Assembly (NCBI GenBank): GCA_021399445.1
Contig: JAJTUQ010000006.1
Span: 1,860,001 to 1,924,000 of the forward strand
DNA: 64,000 bases
Reading direction: 5' to 3'
From: Xylogone sp. PMI_703
Taxonomy: Eukaryota > Ascomycota > Leotiomycetes
The notes beneath the pieces were generated by a model that was given only the letters and a program-made list of their open reading frames with translations, searched no databases and had not been told where the DNA came from. Each line of letters starts with the position of its first letter. Positions within the stretch are counted from its first letter, which is position 1. Position numbers and translations under genes: made by a program. Below are positions 44,171 to 56,988 of the stretch, one piece after another.

Positions 44171-47100
44171 TAATTTCCGACGACATGACCCCATAACCTT
44201 TCGAGCTCTGCAGAAATGTCGATGTGGGTTTGAAATTCTGCTATATAGGAAGGCTTCCGTAATAGCTGAGTGGGGCGATGTCTCTTACAGGCATTTAATA
44301 AATTCCTCATTGACGACTTTAGAGGACGACCAGGTTGGCCATCAAGTCATCGTAGGAGATTATCTGATTGCGAGTGGAAGATTCGGAGGCGCAATCATCA
44401 CACTGCAGCAGAGGCTCCACACCATACTGCCCAGAGGACTGTTAACAATGATCATTCGTGTTAAATCTAAGGGAAATTATTGTCCAAGACTGTCAAAAAG
44501 CGACTATCCCAAGCCGAAATTTGGTGCAGTGCTTGGTCAGTGATATTCTTCCCTTTTCTGGTCCATCTCTTCTACACCAATAGGTAATAAGAACTAACAA
44601 GGATAGCTCTTAATACTACTGGCTCCGTGTAAAATCGGAAAACCATGGGCTGAAAAAACGAAGCGCATCAACACACAGCTCATTCCGTACAATGTGCTCA
44701 ATTCAGTCCTTACACACACACATGAGGACATTATCTTCGACAAACAAGTCGACGTCGATGTATCATACTTCAAATACCCTCACTCTTCTGAAAACCAGAG
44801 GTATATAGACAATAGTAAGAGAATAGACATGGCCGAAAGATACGTTTTTCCAATTTTCTCTTGGAACTTAACACGAGTTTCCAGACTACAGACCTTAAAA
44901 GCTTGATGCGAGACTTCTTGCTCAAATATGCAACCAGGATAACGGACTGGTTTTTTTTTTTGGGTCGAAGTCAAGTCTACGGCCTAAGTAGGATAGCAGC
45001 CGTGAATTCCCATCTTCGAGAAAATAAGTTGCCCTGATTCTGGGTGGCAGGCAGCGACCTGGTAAAAGTATAATTCACTGAGTCTCATTCAGCCCGCATA
45101 AAGCGCCATCTTGAGAAATACTTTGCCCCTATAAAAATTTGATTATGAAGGTTATAGCGAGATTTCCAGAAGACCTAGAGGGGGCAGAATTGAACGCCAC
45201 TGATGGCTCTCGAGGTTTGTAATAAGACTATGATTAGGAAAAATTGTTCTTCAATGTAGTATATAAGATGTTTATTAAAGCCTTTGCCAATATATTAGAC
45301 TTCAGTAACTTGAATTACTTTGTTTACTATACTATAACATGATACATGTGATATATAACTTCCAAGACCACATGGAAAGCACCTACACCCCTTTCTAGAC
45401 ATAACGAGCAATGAGCAGAGCTTTATTAGCTATTTGATTACGAACTACCATAATATTAAAAAGGGCGCCGTAGAAATTGAAGGCATCTAACTTTATATTT
45501 ATATATTTAGCTCGGCTACGAAAGATTTTTGCGATATCTAGAGAAATTATTTAAGCTATTGATGAGTACTTCACATTTACGACGCAATAATAAGGTCTGA
45601 AACATCATTATCCGACCTTTTATTTCATTCTTCAATCTAATTTAGATTCGCATAACAGAATAATAATAATAATAATAATACTACAGCTTAATCGAAAGAG
45701 GTTCAGGGCACGAGCATTATTGGACTTTCTCACATCCTGCTATGTATGGAGCACTAAATAGATCAAAAACCAGGGCTCGCGGTTATCTCTGTAAAGTTAT
45801 AACCTGACTGATGAGCCTGCCTGTTATAGTGCATTACTAATCATGCTACTGGTTAACTTAGCTTAGTTGTGCACAATTCTCGTGTGTTGAGCAACTCAAA
45901 AACTCAACTTCAAGTTTGTTGAGTAATTTTTTTTACACACAAATGAATCGGATCGAGTAAAATCTTGCTGTAAACTGGTATTGGAACTATGTTTTTGCAA
46001 GAGAGAGCATCAAAAATCCTATAAAGCTCATCCCATACCTCATGCAACCCTTCTCAGTATGGAACTGTTTCTCCCCTTCTACCCAGGGAAAAAAAAGAAA
46101 AAAAAAGGAAGCAAGCAAGCAAATAATCGAAAGCGAAGACCAGAAAGGCCACCAAAAATACCCGGTAAGGATGGGAAATCGCTCACTCTCTACGTACATA
46201 AATCCTAAAAATCTCATGTCATCCTCGCACCACATAAATGAAGACTGGAAGTGGAAGGAATCAACCGACAACCAATCGCAAGCCTACCCCTGCGTTGGGA
46301 ACATGAAACTTAGCTCTGCTTGCTAATTTGCGGGAAGGACTACGCATTTTTACCGTATGGTACAGGTACCTGCAAATGCGACTGGCGCGGCTGTAGAGAA
46401 GAGGTACCGCAGTGTACTGTACTGCACGGTATGGTTATGTTGCTGCCGTGTGGATGGAGAGGTCCATGATTTAAGCCTTCGCCTAGACTACTACCGTACT
46501 TGTGATGGGTCTCGAATAGATTGCGCAATTATATCGCGAATGATTTATGGAGTGACGGCGCAACAGAGTGTCATTTCGTACTGGTGTGGGTGGTTCGTTC
46601 CAGATTTCTAATAATGGGGATTTACGAGTAGTCTAATCTTGTCACTGATGGGCCACAGTAGTGAAAAAATTGGATACGATACTGTGCTATTCAATGTTGT
46701 GCAGCAATATTAATGTGGAACGGAGGACGGAGTGGTGGAAGCGAAAGGGGTCCACGGTAAACGAACGAGTTGAGGGCTGTTTCTGATGGGAATGGGAATG
46801 GTGGCTGGACCCTTGAACCAAGTGCTCGGGATGAGCAGAGGTTCCTGAAATAAGTTTTAATTTGTGCCTTGGAATTATGATCAGCAAGGGCCTTGTAATA
46901 AGTACAGTAGAATGCCGTGTTTCCGTCCTTGCGGCTTGGTGCGTAACACAATTGTCCTGTAGATTGGAATTTTTAGGAAGTTCGAGATGAGAGTGTTGAA
47001 GAGGATTCCACGCTGGAAATAGATAGACGGATATCTTTGTTGCTTTGCACTCTCTGCTCTGCATTTCTCAGAATCCGAGTACCTGAGCGGTGTGATGAAT

Positions 47101-48060
47101 GAGCATGGGGGAGATTTAGGTGCTGACCTGCGTGTCTCATGCTTCTCTTCAGGATGAACTACTGCCCCTCAGGATAAGCACACAGTACTGTACTCCGTAT
47201 CGGCGAGAGTGACGCTCCGAACTGGCGATATGCTCGATGATGGCATGGCTGCTCGCATCACATCACATATCACATATCACATAACCTAGCACTAGTTAAG
47301 CAGTGTACCGTACCATTCGCGTTCCTCATTCGCTCTACAGTGGTAGACTGCAGGTGGTATCGCGAGAGGTACGAGAGAGCGCAGAGGCAGTACGAGTCCG
47401 ACTGCAGTAGTGACATGCTCCCTTCATAGAATTTGCGTGGCCCCAGCGCGTACCGCATGCAGTGAGCAGCTCGGTCGCTCGCGTAGCCAGGTAGAGCAAC
47501 CAGTTCCTGACTAGACTCGCTAGACCAGAGGCGATGTTGCTTCAGGGGCGCTCTAGGGACCATGGGGCTCTTGAGCCGGTGTTTTGACGTACGAGCACCA
47601 GCCAATCAGCTTGACAATACGCTGCCCCACTGCGCCCCCTCACTCTCTCCTGGATCGATTGAGGGTCCAAAGCGAGGGAAGACTGAAAGTAGATGATGAC
47701 AGTCCTACACTCTGATCGCCCAGTCAACAATCGTAGAAGACATTCTTTGCTGTGCGGCTGGAATAGAATGTAACCAGTAAATCCAATTTTAGCTCTTGTT
47801 CTAGCAGGCTGTAGCTGCTGTACCTGTGGGACAACAGAGGGGAATAATGCAGAACGAAAAGTGAGGAATCGCATGCACTGGCCGTGGTCCACAGGTGGCC
47901 TTGTCCCTGGGTGCCTGGGGGGTTTACGGCAGCTGGCGAATGGCTGCACCGCCAAGGCCTGCACCTCCCTCACAAGCCACAACACGGCTCAGCAGGGTCT
48001 GAGAGGCCTGACTGGGAATTCCCTCCAGTGGACTTTACCGTACACAGCAGTTAGTTAGTA
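44171..48060. other. Large gene-poor interval
   Basis: Nearly 3.9 kb without a supported gene. 44200-44540 is open on the plus strand after the phosphorylase relic, but its product is not recognised. 45.1-46.0 kb is very AT-rich. 46.3-48.0 kb has ORFs on both strands with arginine/serine-rich shadow composition and no motif. Confidence 0.45.
45659..45680. repeat. AAT trinucleotide microsatellite
   Basis: About seven uninterrupted AAT units in an AT-rich non-coding stretch. Confidence 0.85.
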
Positions 48061-49802
48061 GTGGTTAGTGTTGGAAAAGAACTCATTCTTGCGCCGGCGT
48101 TCGTGGCGGCTGTTTCTTCTGCTGCGTACTGCATACTGGTACGGGGTTACGGTACCGGTACTCGCGGTACTCTTCTGCTTCTGCTTCTGCTTCTTCTGCT
48201 GCAGCTGCATCTTGTTCCTACTTTCTTCCTTCTTCCTTTCTGCTGCAACTCGTGGCACCGGGACTTACGCCGTGCAGGATCGCATTCCTCTGCCGTACCT
48301 GTTCTGTACCCTCGATCGGGAATCTCGTCTTCTCTTCTCTTCTCTTCGTTCCTCCGTGCCGACATCGCCGCTCGTTTTCTTTCCTGCTGCCATTCCTTTC
48401 CTCTCTCACACCTGATTATCGTCGCCCTTCTTCGACTTGACTCTCTACCTTGACGGACTTTTGAGAAACTCTGGCTGCTGGTCATACTTCTCCATCCAAT
48501 TATTCATTCCTTTTCCCACCCTGTGTGTGTGTGTGTGCGCTTCAACTAGTTGCTTCATCAGTTTGCCCGAGCTCCCCCAGAGGTTTGCTCGTCGCTCGTC
48601 GCTCGTCGCTCCTCTTCTTTCGCCCCCAGATCCGCGATCTGAAACGTCGACCCATTGCGAACACACCCTTCGATCGCACGGTCCTAGGTACAGTCGGGGG
48701 CAGAACAAAGACTCCCAATACCAGCGCACTGGTTCCAGTTGGATTCGCATTCAGATATACGGTTGATCATCGTTGTGCGGTGGTCGTGTGTGCGTTGTAT
48801 AGATATTGGGTAAGAGGCCGTATCTCGTTGGTTGTGGCTTGGTGCACTGGCTGCTGGAAACTCTTGTCGAGCCTCGTCGCGTGGTTTGGGAAGTGGCCCA
48901 GAGAACGCATGAATCCCAGCTCCCAGTCCAGGCACTCGAAACAGTACATGTATGAGTCCCTCGCGATCTTGGCAGAGTCTTCTGAGTCTCCTCCATCGTC
49001 GTCTTGCGCATCTCCCGCATAGATCTTCGCTCTGATTTTCATCGGGGCCTCCTCTCCCAAGGCCCGGGTGTGTCTTTCGCGCGGTCTGGCGTTGGGTCGC
49101 TGCCCCCCTCGCCTGCATCCCGTCCCGCTTCTTCCTTCTGCTTTGCGATCCTGTATTACTTTCCCATCTTTCAAGCTTCATTCGGGTCTTCCATATCGAG
49201 CCTGTTCCCTTCGTTCAATGCGCGCCTGGTCGCAGCTTCTTTTCATTTCATTGGGCTCATTTGTTTTTTGTAGTTGCTAATACTTTTCTTCTCTCTCCGT
49301 AGTCGTCTTGTCTTACACTTGATCCACGTGAAGACCTCGCCCGTCCAGACCAGCCTTTGTTCATCGTGCTGATCTATCAAGTCTGACGCTGCCACGCCGT
49401 TACTTTCTGTTCTATTCTCTTCAGATTCGACATCTTGCCCGTTGTTATTTTCTTTTGAGACCTTGAAAGGTCCAACGACATTCTTTTGATACTTTACTGT
49501 TCTCAACCCAACCACCACGACATTCTTACGCGCAACATTTGATTTTGATTCCGTGGAGGCTAGGAGATATAGTGGGCTGGATTTGATCTCACCCGTTGAA
49601 CGAGTTTTCGAAGCACGATACGCCAAAGCACTTTACTTATTCTACTTTCGACTACTGGAACAGCCTTTCCCATGCATATCTAGCACGATTATCACTTCAG
49701 GAAGGCTGGCCGATTGTTCTTGGGGGAATAAGGTTAAGGTACTTGATGGTTAGATCGAAACTGAGGGATCTTTGACTTGTCACCGGCTTCGCTATCGTTT
49801 AA
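48061..49802 (+). promoter_or_regulatory. Pyrimidine-rich upstream region / probable long 5' leader of the EGF-like gene
   Basis: The plus strand is unusually rich in C and T, with TTCTGC units at 48171-48205, a TCTTCTCTTCTCTTC tract near 48330, a GT microsatellite at 48522-48537 and a GCTCGTC array at 48587-48611. Such polypyrimidine stretches are typical of fungal promoters and long leaders immediately upstream of start codons. Short ORFs on both strands here have no recognisable family; some could be upstream ORFs. The transcription start cannot be placed. Confidence 0.45.
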
Positions 49803-52497
49803 ATGAGTTCACAACAATGGCCTGCAGCACCTGCGGGCTCCGGGTCCGTGAAGAGAGCGCGTGAAAGGGCAATGTCAGGTTCAAATGGTTCAAATGCGGG
49901 AAAGCAAGCACAGAAAGGTCCACCTAGGAAAGGTGACTCACCACCTCGATCTCGTCCCCCGATGCCAGCTGCGCTAGCTGATGCCCAAGGCTCCATTGGC
50001 GTCGCCATCTCCAAACCGACTCAGGTTCCTCAGTGGCCGTTGACTGGAAACATCGCGCCCACTACCGACCAGCAATCCTCATATCAGCCCCCTCCGGGAC
50101 GAGGGGCACCACCTCAACGACCTCAGCGACCTAGCAATGTACCCTCCATTCTCGATGCATCTAAGATACAGGAACCTACTCCCTCGTTTCCTTACCGGCC
50201 TCCGCAGGATGATCCCTCTCAGCCAACTCAAGATGAACTTCTAAGCCCCCGCGATGATAATATGTTATCCCCCGGTGCACCATCACCGATGACGCTTTCA
50301 TCTAGGCCCTCCACTATCTCTTCTATGGGAACAATTCCGGACTTTCCTGTCCCTGCCATGCCGCCTGGTCCACCTAGACGAAGCGCAAACCTCGGTCCCC
50401 CTCCAAGTTCTCGACGTGGAGGAACCTCCTTCTATTCCCAAAGCTCACTTGTTTCCCCTATCCCAGAAGAGAACTCCCGTGGCACATCTCATGTCTCCTA
50501 CGCTTCAAGTGCTGCTATACCAACTAGCTGGGGTTCGGCCTCACCAGTGTCACCAGGATACGAAGACGATGAATTCCGGGATGTGGATCGGGGAGAAGAT
50601 GGGCCAATTGAGGAAGGTCGGGAATCTCGAGAGGATAATTTTGTGGAAGAGGATGAGAAGGCATTGGTTCGGAGTGCTAGTCTTGGTAAAAGAGCCAAAC
50701 CATCAGTTGTTACAACCAAGGGGGTGGAGAGATCTGGATCCCTCTCACGGCAACAGTCCGATAGACGTGTGAATGTGGATACGAAGGCTGCCCAAGCGGC
50801 CCTGGCTGCTGCAATAGCGGGGGCAACGAAAAGCGGAGATATTGTGTGGCCGATGCTGGGGAGTCCGGACTCATCATTCACCACTGGCACTGGCTTCGTC
50901 GAGAAATCTTCGTCCTCGTCGTCCAATGGGGGTTGGTCCATGGCTCAACAATCAGACTCCAGGTCTGGCCAGGATGATATACCTGTGGAAAGGTCAAACC
51001 GTGCCAGTCAGATCCTTGATGCCTACCAAGCTGCCAGTACATTACAACCTCGCGGTGTCGAACCCTCGAGAACCCCGAGCCCCTTCAATCGTCTCTCCGC
51101 TATTCGAAGACCGCCACGTCTGAATATCGATGCAGTTAGAGAGGCTGAGGCGAGAGGTAGTTTGACAAGTTTACCCGACCTTATTAAACGCGCGACTAGA
51201 CTTGCTGCAATGATGGATAGAGGTAAAAGACCCGCTAGCCGATTGAACGAGCTGAATGATTTCGCCCTCTACAGCAATATGGCCGCTGAAAAGGAGATGG
51301 GTGGTTGTAAGTATACCGTCATGAACTTGTCAGTGTCGTTCTAACAGATTTTATTAAGCAGATGATACACGTCAATCTGGGCTTTCGGGAATGCTTGCAG
51401 CTTTCCCGCCACCTGGAGTAGCAACACCCGTTCGCAATCAAGCCCCCCAACGGGAATCTTCTTGGCCATATGTGGTAGACGACCATCCAGCAGAGGAAAG
51501 GGGCCAACGGCCTGTTCGAAAGCAGCGCCGTTGCTGTTGCGGTTTACCAGCATGGGCAGTTCTCCTTCTGTTACTCCTTATTCTTGTCATTATTGCCGCC
51601 GCGGTGGTCGTTCCGATTGAAATCCTCGTCGTCCATAAAAACAAATCTACAAATCCAGGAGTTTCGCCTCTAACTCAATGCCAGCAAAACATTACCTGTG
51701 CAAATGGCGGTACCAATGTCATCGACTCAGGAGTTTGCAGCTGCCTCTGTACCAATGGCTTTACTGGAAGCACATGCACCATTCCCGGTGCGGCAGGGTG
51801 CACTACCACGGACATATCTTCAGCGATTACAAATGTAACCATTGGCGAAGCCATCCCTCGGCTCATCTCACAAGGCCAACAGAACTTTTCCATTCCTCTC
51901 AACCCTACCATAATCCTGGCTGAATTTAACGATGCGTCCCTCTCATGCGCCTCGGAAAATGCTCTAGTCACCTTTGATGGAGTCTCTGAGCCTGTCGCGC
52001 GAGGAGTCAATGTAGCAGCTCGCAATCCGACTAAAACGGCCCGTGTAGCGCGGAGATATTACAAGGAAACTTATTCATCCGACCCTCCATCAGCGACAGA
52101 GGATGGTATCATAATTGACCCCGATCCGTCGCCCTCGGTCTATCACTCACAACCCTCCACTTCGACAACTTCAACACCAACGTCAACGCCCTCATCAACG
52201 CCATCTTCCAAGCCGACTCCCGTCTCCGCTGGCCCAATTCCGTCCACCTCTTCGACCAACTTTGTTATCACGCAAGAAGCGCTCGATTTCGCACGCGTAG
52301 CCGTCTTGTTCATCCTTCAGCAGGACGACCTTGATGCAGCAGTTATCGCTCAGAGTAGTCTGCAGCGCTTCTTCACAAAGCGCAACAACCCGATCAGCGC
52401 GGCCAGCAATATCACAGTTGGAAATGGCAATATTGTCAACCTCTCAGGATTCAACCTGATAGTTTCCAACGGGACTCGATTTGGATTGGGCGTCTAG
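49803..52497 (+). CDS. Single-pass membrane protein with disordered cytosolic part and EGF-like extracellular motif
   Basis: Two exons, 49803-51306 and 51362-52497, 879 residues. Residues 1-500 are Pro/Ser-rich and probably disordered, ending in the conserved-looking DLIKRATRLAAMMDRGKRPA. A basic-cysteine patch (RKQRRCCCGLP) comes directly before a strong transmembrane helix, AWAVLLLLLLILVIIAAAVV (about 565-590), so the N-terminus should be cytosolic. An EGF-like block follows: CANGGTNVIDSGVCSCLCTN then GFTGSTC. The extracellular part has several N-glycosylation sites and a Ser/Thr/Pro-rich stretch. Similar proteins are widespread in Eurotiomycetes and described only as EGF-domain or glycoproteins; a role in cell-wall sensing is possible but unproven. 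Cys residues beside the membrane could be palmitoylated. Confidence 0.85.
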
Positions 52498-53406
52498 TCT
52501 TTCGAACGTGGCAAGTGGATAGACACCACGAAATCGAATCCTTGCGTGATGACGCCAATCCGGCACGCTCCAGGGGGACACATTTCCCCACTTCAATCTT
52601 CTTGTGATATCCCATTTTCATTTATTTCCGTAGAGATATACCCCTCACCAGCGAATATCGCATCACATCTCTCCATGTATATATTGCATTTTATTTTATC
52701 CATCCGCCTGTTTTCAAGGGCCTGGGAGGAATCTAAGTCATTTGCCTGCGCGGGGGCAAACCAAGGAGTTGGTTTTTTTGGGAATGAGGCAAGGAAAGAG
52801 TTAATGTCTTTTGTGTTGTGTATGACTGTACTGGATATGGTGGTTGTTCATGTTTTGAGTTCTGGTAGCTATCAATGTAAAGATCTGAGATCTTTGATGT
52901 TGTATCTGTGTATCATTAAGTGAAAGTGTGCATTATGTATTGGATGCTGTGCTGGAATGTAATATTGCGCAATGACGGAATCATCGTTGAAGGCCTGATT
53001 GGGTCGATTCTGCTTCTGATAAAGTACATCTTGCTGTAAGTCACTCATTCACGTATGTGGCTTAAAGTAAATACAGACCATACTATGGTAGAAGTAGTGT
53101 TAAGTTCCCCCCGCCTTAGGATTACGCGCAGCTGAGAAATTTTTGGGAGTGCCCCTTACAAAATGTAAGCCTTCCTGCAACCGCATTTGGCAAATGTACT
53201 CTTTTTCTTAGAGCTGACCTGGCATCCTAAATTAGGGGCTAAAATACCCTTTCAGCCCCACCACGGCTAGCGCATAGGCTAAATTTCTCAATGCCATTTA
53301 ACTACATTCAGTAAATGGGGTCAATAAGCTAGCACTGTGATAATGAGCATTCGAGTGTATCCCGGGAAGCCTTCCCTGCCTCGTACTCTTTGTATCTCCA
53401 TCAAGT
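52498..53406. other. Intergenic region
   Basis: Holds the 3' UTR of the EGF-like gene and the P450 promoter. No supported gene. Confidence 0.5.
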
Positions 53407-55285
53407 ATGGCACTTGTGGCTCTCTTCGGAAGTAATGAATGGTATTTACAGGAGTCCAAGGAGATCATTTCTCATCTATTTGAGATGATGGTTTCGAAGT
53501 TGGTGACTTGTGCTCTACTGTCGCTAACGCTGCTCGTGATATACGTGAGTGCACATTGACCTACATTCTGGAGAAGAAACATTTTACACAGAGGTTGCCT
53601 TCTAATCTGGAAATGACAAGATTTTGAGCACTGTAATCTACAATTTGCTATTCCACCCTTTGGCAGGATATCCAGGGCCATTCCTGGCAAAATTTACCAA
53701 CTGGTATGCAGTATATTACAGCTACAGACAGGAGTATCACATCGATGTTTATCGATGCCACGAGAAATACGGTGGGGATACCATGATAAGACTATGCCCT
53801 ATAGCTTTACTAAATGTCAAAGGGAACATTGTCCGTTACGGTCCTAATCGACTACTTTTCAATACGAGTGGAGGACTCAAAGGTAAGTAACTTCCAGGAT
53901 ATGAGCTCGCACTGACTATCAATAGACATTTATGGCCATCAAAAGAACATCAAAAAAGCGAGGCAGTATAAGGCATTTGGTAGAAATACGTTTTCAGTCG
54001 CGGATAAAACGCTTCACGCTTGGAAACGACGAGCCATGAAGCAGGGACTTACCGACGCGGCATTCAAAGATTATGAATCAATAATTCTGAAGAAAAGGGA
54101 TATTTTTTGCTCGCTGCTCGCCGGTGACTCATCTATAGCAGGGCCAGGGAACACCTTTGATATGGGGAAGTGGAGTACGTTAGAATATAATCTCAAAATT
54201 CCTTTCTAACATCGCTCAGCTAAATATCTTACCTTTGACATAATCAGCAACCTGGCTTTTGGTGCTGAACCTCATATGATCGAACGTCCTCACAACCGAT
54301 ATGTGACGGAAGCTTTCAGTCGGAGCAATCGGGGCGCAGGAATTGCGGGGCAGTATCCTAGTATGATGAATCTAATTTCTAGGTATTTGCGGTTGACTAC
54401 AGATATTGAGCACTGTGTCAATACAATGCTCGAGACTATCGATACTATGGCGAAGGAGAGAGCCCAACGGAATGACTCAGACCGGATGGACTTGTTCAGC
54501 GCTGTGATGGCATCGAAAGATCCTGAGACAGGCCAAAGCTTCTCCGTAGATGAGATGAATATGGAGATGGCCCTTGTTATGACTGCCGGTCAGTTCTTTC
54601 CTGCCTCTTCGGGATCGTCGACTAACTCTACTAAGGTTCGGACTCGTCAGCTGTGGCTCTAAGTGCCACTTTTTTCTATCTCTCCCGCAATCAGAGTGCG
54701 TACCAAGCTGTTACCAAAGAAGTTCGTACTGCATTTTCATCTTTAGCGGCTATTAGATCCTCTCCGGCGTTGAGTTCCTGCCACTACCTCCGCGCTTGCA
54801 TCGACGAAGCTCTGCGTCTTTGCCCCCCTGTCTCTGGTGCACAGTGGCGCGAGGTGGAATATGGCGGTGCAAAAATAGATAATCACTTCGTTCCCGCGGG
54901 TGTTGATGTCGCAGTTGGTGCCTATGCTATTCATCGTAATCCGGCGTACTATCCAGAACCCTTTAGCTACCGGCCCGAGCGATGGTTAGAAGACGGTCCG
55001 GAGCTGACAGCAGCCCAGGCGGCATTCTGCCCATTCTCGATTGGGCCGAGAGGCTGCACCGGGAAGTATCTTGCTTATCGGATCATTTATATTGTGTTAG
55101 CATCGGTACTATTCGCATTCGAATTTGAGCTTGCAGAGGGTGAGGCCGGGAAGCTTGGGGAAGGGCAGCCTGGCACCGGAATTGGAAAGGACCGGATTGA
55201 GGAGTTCCAAATTCGGGATCAATGGACGTCTGCCGTGAGTGGTCCGGTACTTGCTTTCAAAAAGAGAGACGGGGTAACTCTATAG
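53407..55285 (+). CDS. Cytochrome P450 monooxygenase (second, distinct family)
   Basis: Six exons: 53407-53544, 53621-53771, 53823-53882, 53926-54174, 54220-54588, 54636-55285; 538 residues. I used the first in-frame ATG; one at 53485 would leave a shorter leader before the anchor (VSKLVTCALLSLTLLVIY). Motifs: LLFHPLAGYPGPF hinge, NIVRYGPNRLLFNTSGGLKD, I-helix AGSDSS, ExxR as EALR (about 380-383), YRPERW and heme loop FSIGPRGCTG with Cys about 463. The layout resembles benzoate-4-monooxygenase-like fungal P450s. The two introns at 53772-53822 and 53883-53925 are 51 and 43 bp; the first has a length divisible by three and no stop, so retention would only add 17 residues. No backbone enzyme is adjacent. 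Confidence 0.87.
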
Positions 55286-56988
55286 CCTAAACAATGATCG
55301 GCCGGAATAGGCGCTGCGTCTATGTTATCTCTGTTGTGGCCCATTCGCCAGCCTGGCCCCTTGGTCAACTCACCGGCCTATATCCAAACTCTAGCATTAT
55401 TTAACTCTCAATTCAACCACAATTTCAGCTCTTATTTGAGATTAATATTAATCAACTACCTTCCCTACAGTACCGGCCCTTGCTCGCCTCCTTTTGGAGT
55501 ATTCAGGCTGTTCAAACCGAAGCCTATGCGGTATGAATAGTACGAATAGGTAACACTGACTGTCTCACATAGTCATGGTCATGTTTGTGGTAATATACAG
55601 TACAATCTTTCCCTTCCCTAAATAACGACACCTTCTGGTATTGTATAAGCCCTTACATCGACAAGAAATCCCAGTTTTTTGACTTGTCGATGCTTCCTTG
55701 GTTACTAAAGTTAATTTAACCTCTTCATCGGTCTCTGGAATAACAATATCCGGCCATAAAGTTGTCAGCGACTGCTAGCTCTTTGGTTTGGAATCCATAA
55801 AGGATTCATAGTCCCATATAAAGTAATAACTTTATAATTGGCAGGATCCAGCTCAGCGCATGAGTGGCAGCTAGCAGCCTGCTTAAGAGGTCGGCGAGGC
55901 CTAAGTAGAAGGGCCGAAAGTGGGAGTAGCATGCAGGGAGACTATCTAGATTTGAGAGCGGAGATCACTGGCAATGAGGGACAGAGTTGGGCGGCAGGGA
56001 AGTGAAAATTGGAAGAGAGAGAAGTCTGGCAAGAAGGATGCTGAAATCGGGGTAGCCAACACAAAATGATTACTTTCTTTGAGAAGAATAAATTCGTAGT
56101 AATCAATAGTTACACTTCTGCTACTATATATATACTTGTTACAGGAACCACTCCTCTCATCCGTAAGCAAAATTTATATCCTCATCAGCTGGTAATGCTA
56201 GCATGAAGAGCCCGCTAAGCCACCTTTGGAAAGTAAGTACGAATAGCACATAGGGTGTCTCATTCAACTAACATGTTCAATCAACTAAGTTAGCAGGATT
56301 TCTTATTGTAATTCTTTTATATCATTAGTAGCCTCACATGCATTGAACTAAAGAACATGTGCAACTGGTTAACACCTGCTTTTCGATTGAATTCAGGGTT
56401 GTCTACGGTAGAGATCCATTACTAAGAATTATCTCATCTTGTTTTAAAACTCGTCATGCATTTTGTCTCAGAGCAGAATCGCGCATTACCTAGTATGGAT
56501 ATCCATAACAATTCTCAAACTGCGCAAGTCGAAAATTAACGAATATTTCCAATAACTCCGGAGAGTATGGTACACAATCTGCTGGAATCGTTCATCCAGG
56601 AGATAGCTTGAGAGTAGCTATGTGATCACATAGTCAAACACAGCCAATCACCACAAACTTATATATTTTTATACTTGTATAGTAAGACACAGTCGGCTTT
56701 GGGCTATATATTCTTATAAGTGTATGAGAGAAAAGGATATAAGTATGTGCATATGTGCATGTGTGATGTAGAAAATACTCATCCATCTTAAGCCTGACCT
56801 CCAGTTACAATCTCCAAGCTTATTAAAATATATCAACCATAAAGTGATGTGCTACATGTTACTGGAGTGTAATACAGAAATTAGTCAATTAAATATTGTT
56901 ACTCTAACATTTCAATTATATTTTACGGATTATAAGCCCCGAACAACATCAAATTGAATATAATTTATTATTATTTCTATCCTGTGCA
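55286..56988. other. Convergent intergenic region, AT-rich
   Basis: Between the 3' ends of the P450 and the ankyrin gene. No gene seen; ORFs are short and without motifs. Confidence 0.5.

Noticed and set aside
46687..47985. Several minus-strand ORFs of 85-147 codons
   Set aside because: Overlapping frames, low-complexity Arg/Ser/His composition and no family signal; likely chance openness in a GC-richer non-coding region.
48445..49626. ORFs on both strands in the pyrimidine-rich region
   Set aside because: Openness follows from the C/T-rich composition; treated as leader/promoter of the EGF-like gene.
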